The translations under genes and the position numbers were made by a program. The notes below the pieces were generated by a model. It made no database searches and was not told the origin of the DNA. It saw only the letters and a program-made list of their open reading frames with translations. Shown one piece after another: positions 29,034-38,781 of a stretch of DNA of 64,000 nt (positions within the stretch are counted from its first letter, which is position 1; the number at the start of each line of letters is the position of its first letter). Source of the stretch: Pseudomonadota bacterium (GTDB lineage Bacteria > Pseudomonadota > Gammaproteobacteria > Burkholderiales > Burkholderiaceae_C); the NCBI GenBank assembly GCA_029779845.1, contig JAKOZT010000098.1:1-64000 (forward strand), written 5' to 3'.

Positions 29034-29642
29034 GTGCGGATGGCCAAGCGCATCTTCGATCTCGTCGGCGCCGGCATCGGGCTGCTGCTGCTTTCGCCGC
29101 TGCTGCTGCTGATCGCGCTGGCGATCCGGCTCGACTCGCCCGGCCCGGTGTTCTTCCGCCAGGAGCGGGTGGGCCGCGGCGGGGGCACGTTTTGCATCCA
29201 CAAGTTCCGCACCATGCGCCACGGTGCCGGCGGCGCGCTGATCACCGTGGGCGAGGATGCGCGCATCACGCGCGTCGGTGCCTTCCTGCGCCGCACCAAG
29301 CTCGACGAACTGCCCCAGCTCATCGACGTCTTCCAGGGCACGATGAGCCTGGTCGGCCCGCGACCCGAGGTGCCGCGCTACGTGGCGCTGTACCCGAGCG
29401 CGCTGCGCGAGAAAGTACTGTCGGTGCGGCCCGGGCTCACCGATCTGGCCTCGATCGAGTACCGCGACGAGGGCGCGCTGCTGGCGCGCGCGGCCGACCC
29501 GGAGCGCGAGTACGTCGAAACCGTGCTGCCGGCCAAGCTTCGGCTGGCGGCCGACTACGTCGATCGCCACACGCTTGCGCTCGACCTGCGCATCATCCTG
29601 CGCACGCTGCGCGTGCTGCTGCGACTCGAACCGGCCCGGTGA
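29034..29642 (+). CDS. Short initiating sugar transferase (PglC/WlbG-like)
   Basis: A 202-residue polyprenol-phosphate sugar-1-phosphate transferase, the minimal catalytic size seen in PglC. It has one N-terminal re-entrant/membrane helix (about 8-30), then the basic-aromatic motif [32 protein letters not shown] follows as two joined motifs (about 87-112). It should load the first sugar onto undecaprenyl phosphate. GTG 29034 or ATG 29040 may be the start. The stop overlaps the dehydratase start (GTGA). Confidence 0.92.
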   Translation: MRMAKRIFDLVGAGIGLLLLSPLLLLIALAIRLDSPGPVFFRQERVGRGGGTFCIHKFRTMRHGAGGALITVGEDARITRVGAFLRRTKLDELPQLIDVFQGTMSLVGPRPEVPRYVALYPSALREKVLSVRPGLTDLASIEYRDEGALLARAADPEREYVETVLPAKLRLAADYVDRHTLALDLRIILRTLRVLLRLEPAR

Positions 29643-31504
29643 CGACGATGTTCTGGCAACGCCTCGACAGCCTGCTCACGCGCATCCGCCCGCACCGCGA
29701 GCCGCTCTCGCTGGCGATCGACGGCGTGGTGGTGGCCCTGACCTGGAACCTCACCTACCTGTTCCGGCTCGGCTTCGAGCGCTGGTTCTCGGCGCGCGCC
29801 GGCTACGACGCCTGGGTGATGCTGGCCGCGGTGGCTGCCTACCTCGCGGCGTTCCGCATCGCCAAGGTGCCCCAGGGCATGTGGCGCTTCTCCGGCTTCG
29901 GCGAAGTGCAGCGCATCACCATCGCCTGCCTGGCCGCCGGCCTGGTCACGGCCGTGGGCGTGCTGATGCTGCAGCTGCGCGAGGTGCCGCGCGCGGTGCT
30001 GGCCGTGCACCCGGTGATGACCATCATGGCGCTTGCGATGGTGCGCATCGGCTACCGCATGCTCTACGAGCACATGCGCGCGCGCCTGTCGGGCAGCGCG
30101 GCGGAGACCAAGCGCGCGCTGGTGCTGGGCGCGGGCGATGCCGCCAAGCGGTTGCTGGCCGGCATCCAGCACCAGGGCTGGGTGGTGGTCGGCCTGCTCG
30201 ACGACGACCCGCACAAGCAGGGCGCGCGCCTGATGGGCGTGCCGGTGCTGGGCGGCATAGCCGAAGTGGGGCGGCATGCCGGCATCCACGGCATCACGCA
30301 CCTCGTGATGGCCATGCCGACGGCGCGGCTGCCGCAGCGGCGGCGCGTGCTCGACCTTGCCGCCGGCACCGGCCTGCCGGTGCTGACCGTGCCCTCGGCG
30401 GAAGAACTGCGCGAGGGCCGGGCGGTGGCCAGCGTGCGCGACATCGAGCCCGAGGATCTGCTGGGCCGCGAGCCGGTGGTGCTCGACGAAGGCGGCATCT
30501 CCGAGACGCTGAGCGGCAAGACGGTGCTGATCACCGGCGCCGGCGGCAGCATCGGCTCCGAGCTGTGCCGCCAGGTGGCGCGCTACGGGCCGAAGAAGCT
30601 GGTGCTCTTCGAGCTGAGCGAGTTCGCTCTCTACACCATCGAGCAGGAACTGAGCGCGAGCTTCCCGCATCTGCCGCTGGCGCGGCTGATCGGCGACGTG
30701 AAGGATGCGCAGCAACTGCGCCGCGTGTTCGAGGCGCACCGGCCGCAGGTGGTGTTCCATGCTGCAGCCTACAAGCACGTGCCGCTGATGGAAGAGGAGA
30801 ACGCCTGGGCCGCGCTGCGCAACAACACGCTGGGCACCTATCTCTGCGCCAAGGCGGCGGGCGAGGCGGGCGTGGAGCGCTTCGTGCTGATCAGCACCGA
30901 CAAGGCGGTGAATCCGACCAATGTGATGGGGGCCACCAAGCGCGCCGCGGAGATGGCCATCTCGCAGCTCGCCGCGCAAGGCGGCTACGCGACGCGGTTC
31001 ATGGCGGTGCGCTTCGGCAACGTGCTTGGCTCGAGCGGCAGCGTGATCCCGAAGTTCAAGGAGCAGATCGCCAAGGGCGGGCCGGTGACGGTGACGCACC
31101 CGGACATCATTCGCTATTTCATGACCATCCCGGAGGCTGTCCGACTCGTGCTGCAGGCTGCGGCCATTGGCGAGAGCGGTCAAGTGCTGGTATTGGATAT
31201 GGGAGAACCTGTGAAGATCGTTGATCTGGCTCGCACCATGATCCGCTTGACGGGCAAGAGTGAGGACGAGGTGGGCATCGTCTTCACCGGGTTGCGTCCA
31301 GGGGAGAAGCTCTACGAGGAATTGCTGGCGGATGCGGACGCCACAGTGCCGACGCGAATCGCGCGGGTGCGCATCGCGCGGCTGAACGGAATGGCGATGC
31401 GGATGGACGATATAGCGGAAGTCAGTGAGGATCAGCTGTGCGATGCTGAGGCCGTGCGTCTTCAGCTGGCGGCGTGGCTTCCGGAATATCATGCGGGCAT
31501 CTGA
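29639..31504 (+). CDS. Membrane-bound nucleoside-diphosphate sugar 4,6-dehydratase (WbpM/WlbL/PglF-like)
   Basis: A 621-residue protein: N-terminal membrane helices (about 15-125), a CoA-binding-like Rossmann domain (about 155-265), then an extended SDR domain. NAD binding is by [15 protein letters not shown] near 296. The catalytic region is [17 protein letters not shown], with Met at the usual Tyr position, as in WbpM and PglF. It should convert UDP-GlcNAc to a 4-keto-6-deoxy sugar. GTG 29639 overlaps the previous stop; ATG 29648 is an alternative. From about base 31110 codon choice becomes visibly AT-richer, so the 3' fifth of the gene may have a different history. Confidence 0.93.
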   Translation: MTTMFWQRLDSLLTRIRPHREPLSLAIDGVVVALTWNLTYLFRLGFERWFSARAGYDAWVMLAAVAAYLAAFRIAKVPQGMWRFSGFGEVQRITIACLAAGLVTAVGVLMLQLREVPRAVLAVHPVMTIMALAMVRIGYRMLYEHMRARLSGSAAETKRALVLGAGDAAKRLLAGIQHQGWVVVGLLDDDPHKQGARLMGVPVLGGIAEVGRHAGIHGITHLVMAMPTARLPQRRRVLDLAAGTGLPVLTVPSAEELREGRAVASVRDIEPEDLLGREPVVLDEGGISETLSGKTVLITGAGGSIGSELCRQVARYGPKKLVLFELSEFALYTIEQELSASFPHLPLARLIGDVKDAQQLRRVFEAHRPQVVFHAAAYKHVPLMEEENAWAALRNNTLGTYLCAKAAGEAGVERFVLISTDKAVNPTNVMGATKRAAEMAISQLAAQGGYATRFMAVRFGNVLGSSGSVIPKFKEQIAKGGPVTVTHPDIIRYFMTIPEAVRLVLQAAAIGESGQVLVLDMGEPVKIVDLARTMIRLTGKSEDEVGIVFTGLRPGEKLYEELLADADATVPTRIARVRIARLNGMAMRMDDIAEVSEDQLCDAEAVRLQLAAWLPEYHAGI

Positions 31505-31569
31505 CGCATCGTTGCCTGACAGAGCGCCGCAATGATTTCAGCTTGGTCCGTCTTCGAATGGAATCGGCT

Positions 31570-32784
31570 CTAGTAGCGTCGACTCTCGATACGGTCACAG
31601 ATGAGGTTGACAAGCGGCGAAAGAACGCTGTCCCATGAGTGATGCTCTTCCACATACCGCCGTGCACTGACAGATATGCGTCGGGCAACTGCGCGGTCCT
31701 GCAGAAGCGCAACAGTCGCCGCGGCAAAATCATCCACGGTGTCGGCGACGAGCAAGTCTTGGCCGGGCTGGGCTGCAAAACCTTCAAGTCCCATGGTTGT
31801 CGAAATCACTGGCAAACCAAGTGCCATGTATTCAAGCACCTTGTTTTGCACGCCCGCGCCCAGACGCAGCGGGCATACGCCGACGGCGCCTGAAGCTGCG
31901 CTCAAGGCGATATCCTGTACTTCTCCGGTGACGTCAACATTGGGCAAGATTCGCAACTCGGCTGCCTTGCTGGGTTGAATACGCCCGATCACCCGAAGGC
32001 GTGCCGACGGGCAGGTGCGAACGACTATGGGCATCACATCGCGTGCCATGAACATTACAGCGTCGAAGTTCTGCAGGCTGTTCATGTTGCCGATAAAAAC
32101 GATTTCCTTGGCATCTTCATGAAAATTGAATGGCATTGTCGAAAGATCCACGCCATTGGAGAATACGCTGACATTATTCAATCGTTCAGGATTGTTTTCG
32201 AACAAAATAGAACGATCTATTTCTGAAACGAGAAAGCTGTGATCGAAATGGTCAACTATATTCATTTCATATTTTCGTAATCTCCTTGACTCCAATGAGA
32301 AGACCATCGAACGAAATCGACCCACGGAGGTAGACCCCATCCGGCGTACGCGCTCATAGTTCAAGGAAATCGCGTCGGTCATCTCGAGGAATTTCAGCCC
32401 TGGCAAGTCTTTGATGGCGTCGCCGGTGCGTATCAAGTGAGTCAGGGTCGCATCGTGCTCGCTCATCAGCGCTGCGGCACGACGGCGGAATGTCGAGTCG
32501 CTGAAGTATGCGACCTGCATAGGGGTCTTTGTTGGTAGCGACATTGCGCTCTGCAACCACGATTTCCAACGCGGAAGATAAAGTCGCTCGACCCGAGTGA
32601 ACACGCCGTCGTTGGGCAAGTCCATGTCCAGTTCCTGTACTGACTCGCACAAACTGAGCAGGGTAAGCTGACAGCGTTTCGACAGTGCCTTGGCAAGCCG
32701 GTAGATCCGAAGTCGATCCCCTCCCACAACGGGATAGGGTAGGCGTGGTGTAAGGACCAGCAGGCGAGGGCGGGGAGGGTTCAT
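31570..32784 (-). CDS. Glycosyltransferase family 4 (exosortase-associated Stp1-like)
   Basis: A 404-residue GT-B enzyme. It starts LLVLTPRLPYPVVGGDRLRIY, resembling the family of transferases linked to PEP-CTERM/exosortase polysaccharide loci, though no exosortase is here. The C-terminal domain includes IVFIGNMNSLQNFDAVMFM and the donor-site region RLGAGVQNKVLEYMALGLPV. ATG 32784 overlaps the upstream gene's TGA. Composition is the most AT-rich in the window near 32.2 kb. Confidence 0.87.
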   Translation of the reverse strand: MNPPRPRLLVLTPRLPYPVVGGDRLRIYRLAKALSKRCQLTLLSLCESVQELDMDLPNDGVFTRVERLYLPRWKSWLQSAMSLPTKTPMQVAYFSDSTFRRRAAALMSEHDATLTHLIRTGDAIKDLPGLKFLEMTDAISLNYERVRRMGSTSVGRFRSMVFSLESRRLRKYEMNIVDHFDHSFLVSEIDRSILFENNPERLNNVSVFSNGVDLSTMPFNFHEDAKEIVFIGNMNSLQNFDAVMFMARDVMPIVVRTCPSARLRVIGRIQPSKAAELRILPNVDVTGEVQDIALSAASGAVGVCPLRLGAGVQNKVLEYMALGLPVISTTMGLEGFAAQPGQDLLVADTVDDFAAATVALLQDRAVARRISVSARRYVEEHHSWDSVLSPLVNLICDRIESRRY

Positions 32785-33869
32785 CTGTATATGCGTCGAT
32801 CGCTTGCGAGCAACTGCCAGAATGCTTCGATTTGCGGTGCCACGGCGGAACGTGTGTAGCATTTGCTTCGCTCTAAGGCGCGCTTCGAGAACGTGTCGAA
32901 CATGCCGTCTTGAGCACGCAGCTGAGTCAAAGCGTCAGCGCCATCGGCTGGAACCGACGGGTCATAGAGTAACCCCGCATCGCCGATCACCTCGGGCAGT
33001 GAGGTGCGGTTGCTGCTGACCACAGGCAACCCCTGCGCCATGGCCTCGAGTACCGGGATGCCGAAGCCCTCCTGCCAGGATGTGCAAAGGTAGGCAAAGG
33101 CACTTCGGTAGTGGTTCTGCAAATCCTCATCGCTGATTCTTGGAAGGAATTCGACTTTTTCATCGACCCCCAGGGCGGCGGCCTGAACGCGAAAATGCTG
33201 CTGCGCGTGCACTGGTACGCCGGCGATCAGCAGGCGCCAATCCTCATGGGGTGGTCGTTCGACGAATAGCGCAAAAGTCTGCAGAGCACCTTCTAGGTTC
33301 TTGCTGGGGGCGTCGCCACTGACAGTGAACACGATGCGCTTGCGAGCATGAGCTGGTGTAGCGGTCGATGCGACCTGCCGGTCGGGAATTGAATTCGGAA
33401 TGACCATCACACGCGATGCGTCCACGCCCAAGCGTCGAACGATTTCGGATTTAGAAAACTCTGATACGGTCAGGATGACGTCGGCTCTGAGAGCCACGCG
33501 CGGCGCGACGATGCGTCGATACAGCCGCCCAAGATTCTGTCCGATGCTGCGGGATAGCGGCAGCTCGTCGAGCGAGCTGAGAAAGATCAGGTCATGTAAA
33601 ACCTGCACGAGTCTCACATCCGCTGCCAGTCGTAGCGGGCCGGTATTGAAGCCGCACAGTAGCACGGAGCCGGGGTAGCGGCGTATTGTGGTCGGCAACA
33701 GCCACTGCTCCCAAACCGGCGGCAGGCTCTGCACCTTGGCGGGAAGCCACGAACGTTGTGGCGGTGATTCGATGAGCGGTACGGACGGAGCTGACTCTAG
33801 CAAGGCTTCGACATAGCGTGACATGCCGCGTCCATTGCCGAGATAGTATCCGTCGACAATCAGCTTCAT
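32781..33869 (-). CDS. Glycosyltransferase family 4 (GT4, mannosyltransferase-like)
   Basis: A 362-residue GT-B enzyme. It begins MKLIVDGYYLGNGRGMSRYV. The linker region has DVILTVSEFSKSEIVRRLGV, typical of GT4 enzymes such as WbdB/WbaZ. The donor site shows the EX7E pattern in CTSWQEGFGIPVLEAMAQG (Glu, seven residues, Glu; about 270-290). GDP-mannose, which manC in this locus can supply, is a plausible donor. ATG 33869 overlaps the preceding stop as ATGA. Confidence 0.9.
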   Translation of the reverse strand: MKLIVDGYYLGNGRGMSRYVEALLESAPSVPLIESPPQRSWLPAKVQSLPPVWEQWLLPTTIRRYPGSVLLCGFNTGPLRLAADVRLVQVLHDLIFLSSLDELPLSRSIGQNLGRLYRRIVAPRVALRADVILTVSEFSKSEIVRRLGVDASRVMVIPNSIPDRQVASTATPAHARKRIVFTVSGDAPSKNLEGALQTFALFVERPPHEDWRLLIAGVPVHAQQHFRVQAAALGVDEKVEFLPRISDEDLQNHYRSAFAYLCTSWQEGFGIPVLEAMAQGLPVVSSNRTSLPEVIGDAGLLYDPSVPADGADALTQLRAQDGMFDTFSKRALERSKCYTRSAVAPQIEAFWQLLASDRRIYR

Positions 33870-34960
33870 GGTGTCGAAGCGGTGTGCTGCGTTCGCTGGC
33901 ATAGGCGGATAAAGAGCTGTGAATAGGCTTCCAGCGCTTGTGACGAATCGGTTAGGCTGCCGACATGTTGGGCTGCGTAGGTCCAGGCTTGCTCCAGGAT
34001 GTCAGGTTCGTGCTCAAGAGTCTGCTGAACAGACCGGATGGCAGCGCGCAGGCTTTGGTCGTCACCCGGCTTAAAAAACAGCGATTCGGGGTACTGCGGT
34101 GGAAGTATTTCGCGGTGTGAACAGATGTCGCTGACGATGGCCAGATGACCGGCGGATACCGCCTCCGCCACTGTCAGAGAAAACGCCTCCGATTCGGAGG
34201 CCTGTACGAGCACTCCCGGAGCCGCCAGCGGGGCACGCATGTCAGCCACGAATCCATGCCAGCGCAAGCGCGAATCCGATTCACAGATTTCCCTGAGCCA
34301 ATCCTCCAAAGGCCCCTCGCCATACACATCCAGGCGCGCTCCGTCGCTTGCCTGAACGGCGGTTACCGCAGTCCTCAGTCCCTTCTCGGGTACCAGACGT
34401 CCGATGAACATGAGCGTCAGCGGTCGGGGAGACTTCGTGCTCAGGCACGCGTCGGCTTTGGGGAAGGACAGCCAGTTGGCGATGACCTGAACTTTGCTGG
34501 CAAGCGGTGGAGGATGTTGGGCCGCTACGACACGGGATACAGCGACGATCCGGTCAGCACTTCTGGCGCACAGTTCATAGGCGCGCTCGCCAAGCCCTCC
34601 ACGCAGCTCGGTGTGGCGGACGATCACCACCGGAATTCTGATCAACTTGTAAGCTGGAGCCCAATACGCCGCGCCGCGTCCATTGAGCAATACAGCGGAC
34701 GGGCGCGACCGACGGAAGATGTGTCTCAGCCAATGTCCGGCCAAGCCGAGGTGCGCACGCCAAGCGCTTGCGGCGGAGAGCCAAGCGGCCTCTATATGAC
34801 GCTTGCCGAGGCTGGCCTGAAGCTGAGTCAGCCGTGGCGACACGACACTGAACATGAACCGATTGCCAAGCAGTTGAAGCAATCGATCAATGTAGATCTC
34901 CCCACCGCCGAACACTCTGGTCAGGCTGACGATCTCGATGCTGTATCGGTTGGCGTTCAT
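33866..34960 (-). CDS. Glycosyltransferase family 4
   Basis: A 364-residue GT-B enzyme. The N-terminus EIVSLTRVFGGGEIYIDRLLQ carries the GGxE motif of the acceptor domain. LTLMFIGRLVPEKGLRTAV opens the donor domain, and VQASESEAFSLTVAEAVSAG gives the EX7E site. Its linkage specificity is unknown. It overlaps both neighbours by four bases, so translation through the block is tightly coupled. Confidence 0.9.
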   Translation of the reverse strand: MNANRYSIEIVSLTRVFGGGEIYIDRLLQLLGNRFMFSVVSPRLTQLQASLGKRHIEAAWLSAASAWRAHLGLAGHWLRHIFRRSRPSAVLLNGRGAAYWAPAYKLIRIPVVIVRHTELRGGLGERAYELCARSADRIVAVSRVVAAQHPPPLASKVQVIANWLSFPKADACLSTKSPRPLTLMFIGRLVPEKGLRTAVTAVQASDGARLDVYGEGPLEDWLREICESDSRLRWHGFVADMRAPLAAPGVLVQASESEAFSLTVAEAVSAGHLAIVSDICSHREILPPQYPESLFFKPGDDQSLRAAIRSVQQTLEHEPDILEQAWTYAAQHVGSLTDSSQALEAYSQLFIRLCQRTQHTASTP

Positions 34961-36330
34961 GCCTCGGTCGCCTTAATTCTTGGGTGAATTCGCGTCAGCC
35001 AGATCCATGCTCCGGCGACTGTCCACAGCAACAACATGGGGGGGGCATAGCGCAACAGCTGGAATAGGGGCTCGTGAAGCATCGCGCGTGGATAGAACAC
35101 CAATCCGGCGACCACCCAGAAAGCCAAAGCGCCGCCAAGACCGTTGCAGTAGCGACCGAGCCTGCGCAATGCCAAACCCACCAGCAGACTGCCCAGAGCG
35201 ATCCCGATCCAGCCGCCCAGAAGCGCCAACTCCGCCAGATAGCTGCTGCCAGTGCCGAAGCCGAGCGCATAGGCTTCGGGCATCATGAATATGGAAAGAT
35301 CGTCAGCTAAGAACATGCCAGGCTGCACTTCGGGTTGAGGTATGAACGGCACCAGAAACTGTTGCTGCAGGTAGTGCAGTCCCTGCCCGGCAAATGCGTA
35401 GGGGTACTGGATCACTGACATCAGAACCCCTGCTGAGACGCCTTGCTGTGTCAGAAAAAGAGACAAGGGCTGGCCTTCTACCGGGATAGCGTCCTGTTGC
35501 TCCCGGAGTACTTGTACTGTCAGCGACAGTGCCACCACGGTCAGCGCCAGTCGCCACATATGCTGAAATGAGAAATGCCCGCCGTTCCTCAGTTTGTAGA
35601 AGAGAAGGAAGGTGAGAACTGTGCTGAAGAACTTGCCGCGCAGGCCGATTAGCAGCTCCGTACAAAATGCAAGCCCAAAAAGAACCAACAACGGACGGAG
35701 TCGAATCTTGTCGGATTCGGAGAAGAAGTAGAGAGTGAATGCCGCTAGGCACAGAAGGCTACCAACGCGAGGCGCGATACCCACACCTTCGGTGTGTTCG
35801 GTACCTTGATAGATAGCCAAATAGCCGCCGTTAGAGATCAGGTAGTAGAAATAGTAGAAATTCTTGTACAAGTAAAGTGGCAGCGTCAGCAGAAAGCAAG
35901 CGCGGTAGAAATCAGCGCGAATGTCACGGGTCGGCTGTATTGGTTCGTGTTGGCCAAGCAGTGCTGTTGAACTGACGCAGGCTGCAGAAAGCAGGACGGC
36001 AAGCACATAGGAGGCTACCGTGGAGGGCAAGGCTGCGAACTCTTCGCCGAAACCGATGATGGCCAGATTGGCGCCGTCGTCGCCCAACAGCACTGGCAGC
36101 GCTCTGCCACCGAGGAAGATGGTGGTCGTGGACAGAAACAGGAAGCTGGGACCCAGACCGCCACCGGTGGCGTGCCAAGTGGAGGCCAGCGCACTCAGCA
36201 ATCCGACGGTCAAGAACCAGGCGGACAACGAGGTTGACGGCGAACCCAGCTCCAGCGCCAAGCCATACAGCGCGATGCATAACCAGGGAATAAAGGCCAG
36301 CATCACCGAATTGCTGATGCTTGTCTTCAT
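34957..36330 (-). CDS. O-antigen polymerase-like membrane protein (Wzy)
   Basis: A 457-residue protein with about 11-12 predicted transmembrane helices and one large loop (about 280-350). This is the usual form of Wzy or oligosaccharide-repeat polymerases, which are highly divergent. The assignment rests on topology and position between a GT and a flippase; no diagnostic motif is visible apart from an Arg in LIGLRGKFFSTVLTF. It is the only polymerase candidate in the locus. Confidence 0.75.
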   Translation of the reverse strand: MKTSISNSVMLAFIPWLCIALYGLALELGSPSTSLSAWFLTVGLLSALASTWHATGGGLGPSFLFLSTTTIFLGGRALPVLLGDDGANLAIIGFGEEFAALPSTVASYVLAVLLSAACVSSTALLGQHEPIQPTRDIRADFYRACFLLTLPLYLYKNFYYFYYLISNGGYLAIYQGTEHTEGVGIAPRVGSLLCLAAFTLYFFSESDKIRLRPLLVLFGLAFCTELLIGLRGKFFSTVLTFLLFYKLRNGGHFSFQHMWRLALTVVALSLTVQVLREQQDAIPVEGQPLSLFLTQQGVSAGVLMSVIQYPYAFAGQGLHYLQQQFLVPFIPQPEVQPGMFLADDLSIFMMPEAYALGFGTGSSYLAELALLGGWIGIALGSLLVGLALRRLGRYCNGLGGALAFWVVAGLVFYPRAMLHEPLFQLLRYAPPMLLLWTVAGAWIWLTRIHPRIKATEA

Positions 36331-37532
36331 TTCCGTCCCTTCTTGCCGCTCATCGCGAGTCGGTAGACCAGGTGCTGTCCGACAATGACGAGTTCCGTTG
36401 CCAGTACTGCTGCGGCAATTGCTTCCGGCAATCTAACCCAGATAGCCAGGGAAAATGAGAATATGGCGGTCAGCGCCCCACGCCAAGCCATGGTGAACAG
36501 TCGCGCTGCCTGCCCGTCTGCCAGCAAAGCTGCGCTGAAGAAACTGTTGGCGACTTGTGTGGCAGCGATGCACGCCTGCAACGCGATCAAGCCGAGGTTC
36601 GGCTGGGGTGCCGCCTCGCGTACCAGCCAGGGTGCCGCGTATAGGCCTGCGAGCGAGACGAACACCAAAGTCATCAGCGCGCCAAGGCCGCCAGCTTTCA
36701 AGAACCGCGTCCGCAACACTGTCGCTTCGGCGTTTGGAGCTTGTGCCGCTAGGCTGGGCACCATGGCGCCGGCCACAGTTGCCAGCAGCATCAAGGGGGC
36801 GCTCGCAATTCGCTGCGTCGCCAGGTACTGTGTCATTGCAGTACTGCTAGCGACTGCTGACAATGCCCAGATGTCCAGTCGGCTATACAGGAAGCTCAGC
36901 ACTGCGGTATGTCCAAGCGGACGCAGTTGGCGGTAGGTCGCGCGCGCGCATTGAACCGGGGTGTCATCCGTTTCACCGGAGGCTGAAAGCGAATTTCTCC
37001 CGACTCGCGCGCACAACAGCATGCTGATGAACTCGAATGAGATGCAGCACCAGATCGCCGGTACAGCATGTTGATAGGCGCCCACCAACATCAATGCTTG
37101 TGCGACTACCGCAATGACCATTGGCCTAGCCAACCGACTCAGTGAATGGTCAGCTTGCAACCTCGCTTGACGGTAGCCAAACGCCATCAGCAATGCAAAG
37201 TGCAGACTGCCGGCGAAAGCGACTGGGACGCTTTGCTCGCGATGCAGCGCGACAAGCACCGCAGTGAAAGAGCAAATGATCTGTCCGACTACTGTGCCGA
37301 ATAGTCGGAAACTGCCGGTGGGAACCTGATCCTTGCGATGCAGGCCGGCAATGATGTGACTTTCCAAGCCGAAGTCACAGATAAGACGCATGGCTTCGCT
37401 AAGCGCGACGGCAAACAGATAGCCGGTTGCATCGGCGCCCAACAGGCGCGCTACCGCGAGAACTGAGGCATAGCGACCTCCAAAGTAGAGCAACTTGACA
37501 GCAACGGTGCCGACAGCCGGATGTCGCAACAT
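36327..37532 (-). CDS. Oligosaccharide flippase (Wzx-like), block B
   Basis: A 401-residue multi-pass protein with the MOP flippase N-terminal pattern (LLYFGGRYASVLAVARLLGA, then YLFAVALSEAMRLICDFGLE). It should translocate the lipid-linked repeat built by the block B transferases. It is unrelated in detail to the block A flippase at 23292. The start overlaps nothing; 93 bases separate it from the chain-length gene. Confidence 0.85.
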   Translation of the reverse strand: MLRHPAVGTVAVKLLYFGGRYASVLAVARLLGADATGYLFAVALSEAMRLICDFGLESHIIAGLHRKDQVPTGSFRLFGTVVGQIICSFTAVLVALHREQSVPVAFAGSLHFALLMAFGYRQARLQADHSLSRLARPMVIAVVAQALMLVGAYQHAVPAIWCCISFEFISMLLCARVGRNSLSASGETDDTPVQCARATYRQLRPLGHTAVLSFLYSRLDIWALSAVASSTAMTQYLATQRIASAPLMLLATVAGAMVPSLAAQAPNAEATVLRTRFLKAGGLGALMTLVFVSLAGLYAAPWLVREAAPQPNLGLIALQACIAATQVANSFFSAALLADGQAARLFTMAWRGALTAIFSFSLAIWVRLPEAIAAAVLATELVIVGQHLVYRLAMSGKKGRK

Positions 37533-37625
37533 GGTATGTCGGAGACTGAGCCAATCTCTTGTTTGGCCGGCGCCCTGGAGCCATCCCGTGGGCAGGGCAG
37601 CAACGGCTCTGAAATAAGCAACGAG

Positions 37626-38765
37626 TTAACGAGAGGCCCTGGGTTCAGGAGTCGCGGCTTTGTTGGCAAGTCGCCGCCTCACGATCAGGAAAAGTGTCGA
37701 CCCCAACGCACCCGCGAGCATCGCCCATAGCGTTATTAACACTCGCTTGGGTCCAGCTTTCTTTTCCGGCGGCAAGGCTGTATCCACCACTTGGATCAAC
37801 GCCCCCTCGCGGCTTTCATCGACCTTCGCCAGTTCATATTGCTTGACGAAGATGTCGAACAGCGCCTCCTGGTATTTGAACTCGCGGTACTTGTTGATGT
37901 AGTCGGAGTCACCCTTACCGTCGTCCTGTCGCTCGGCGCGCGCCACCTGCTCGCGCAGGGCGTTCAGGGCGGCCTGCTGCTGCGTCACCTCCGGCGTGTT
38001 GTCGGCGAACATGCGCCGTAGCGTCTGCAGTTTCACCTCAGCGGCCGTTGCCTGCGCGCGTAACCGCGCGTAGCTCTCGGCGGCTGACTTGGGTTCCACC
38101 TTGAGTGCACCTTGCGTGATGCCGCTCTCTTCAAGCGCTGTCTGTGCCTTCGCGAGGCGTTCCTTGGTTTGGCTTAGTTGCTGCTCGAAGAACATGCGCC
38201 GCTGCTGAGCCTCCGAGACAGCGAGATTGTTCGTCATGTGACGTAGGCCGTCTACGAACGCGTTGGCCATGTCCGCCGCGCGCTTCGGATCGCGGTCGTC
38301 GACTTCCACGGTGATCAGGCCATCTTTCTTGCCCGCGCTGATTCGTACGTTTTTCAGTAACGTCTTGCGTGCATCTTGGCGGAACTCTTCGTCGTATAGC
38401 TCCTGCAACTTGAACTGATCGATGATTCGATCGCTTATCGTCACGCTCTGCATCAGCGCCACATACTGGTCCGCAGGGCTCTTGACATTGGTCAGTCCGC
38501 CTGCAAGGCCCGCGAGTGCACCGAGTTGCGAGAGAACTGCGGCGGCAGAACTCTGCTGTTGCTGCGGTGGCAGGATCACGGTGGTCGCCGTGTACCACTT
38601 GGGCAGCAGGCTCGCCGCGATGAACGCGACGAACGCGGAAACGACAGCGACGGCCGTGATCAGTTTCCAGCGCGCCGAGAGCAGAGCGCCGAGCTCTATA
38701 AGGGAAATGCGGGGTTCGTCGCCGATCCAGTCGTCTTGCGCAGACTCGCGAGCTTGATCCGTCAT
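37626..38765 (-). CDS. wzz: Chain-length determinant protein (Wzz, GNVR domain)
   Basis: A 379-residue polysaccharide co-polymerase. Two transmembrane helices (about 34-54 and 345-365) flank a periplasmic domain with coiled-coil (about 190-310). The Wzz N-terminal motif is in ISLIELGALLSARWKLI. No cytoplasmic tyrosine-kinase domain follows the second helix, so this is a PCP-1-type or split form, not a Wzc. It lies 16 bases after the exporter gene and ahead of the block B flippase. Confidence 0.9.
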   Translation of the reverse strand: MTDQARESAQDDWIGDEPRISLIELGALLSARWKLITAVAVVSAFVAFIAASLLPKWYTATTVILPPQQQQSSAAAVLSQLGALAGLAGGLTNVKSPADQYVALMQSVTISDRIIDQFKLQELYDEEFRQDARKTLLKNVRISAGKKDGLITVEVDDRDPKRAADMANAFVDGLRHMTNNLAVSEAQQRRMFFEQQLSQTKERLAKAQTALEESGITQGALKVEPKSAAESYARLRAQATAAEVKLQTLRRMFADNTPEVTQQQAALNALREQVARAERQDDGKGDSDYINKYREFKYQEALFDIFVKQYELAKVDESREGALIQVVDTALPPEKKAGPKRVLITLWAMLAGALGSTLFLIVRRRLANKAATPEPRASR

Positions 38766-38781
38766 GTCGTCGCTGCCGCGT

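Larger units (their letters stand above)
31110..38770. other. AT-richer compositional island inside the polysaccharide locus
   Basis: Base composition drops abruptly inside the dehydratase gene and recovers in the exporter region. Counting sample 60-base lines gives 40/60 G+C at 14281, 32/60 at 35401 and 19/60 at 32221. The segment carries six oppositely oriented genes plus the 3' end of the dehydratase gene. No integrase, insertion sequence or direct repeat is visible at either edge, so recombination between homologous polysaccharide loci is the likely route. Confidence 0.75.

Noticed and set aside
31505..31569. Insertion-sequence remnant or integration site at the island's left edge
   Set aside because: No inverted or direct repeat, transposase remnant or tRNA end is visible in the short gap.
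31570..32784. Exosortase/PEP-CTERM system suggested by the Stp1-like transferase
   Set aside because: No exosortase, PEP-CTERM protein or other member of that system occurs in the window; the family resemblance alone is not enough.
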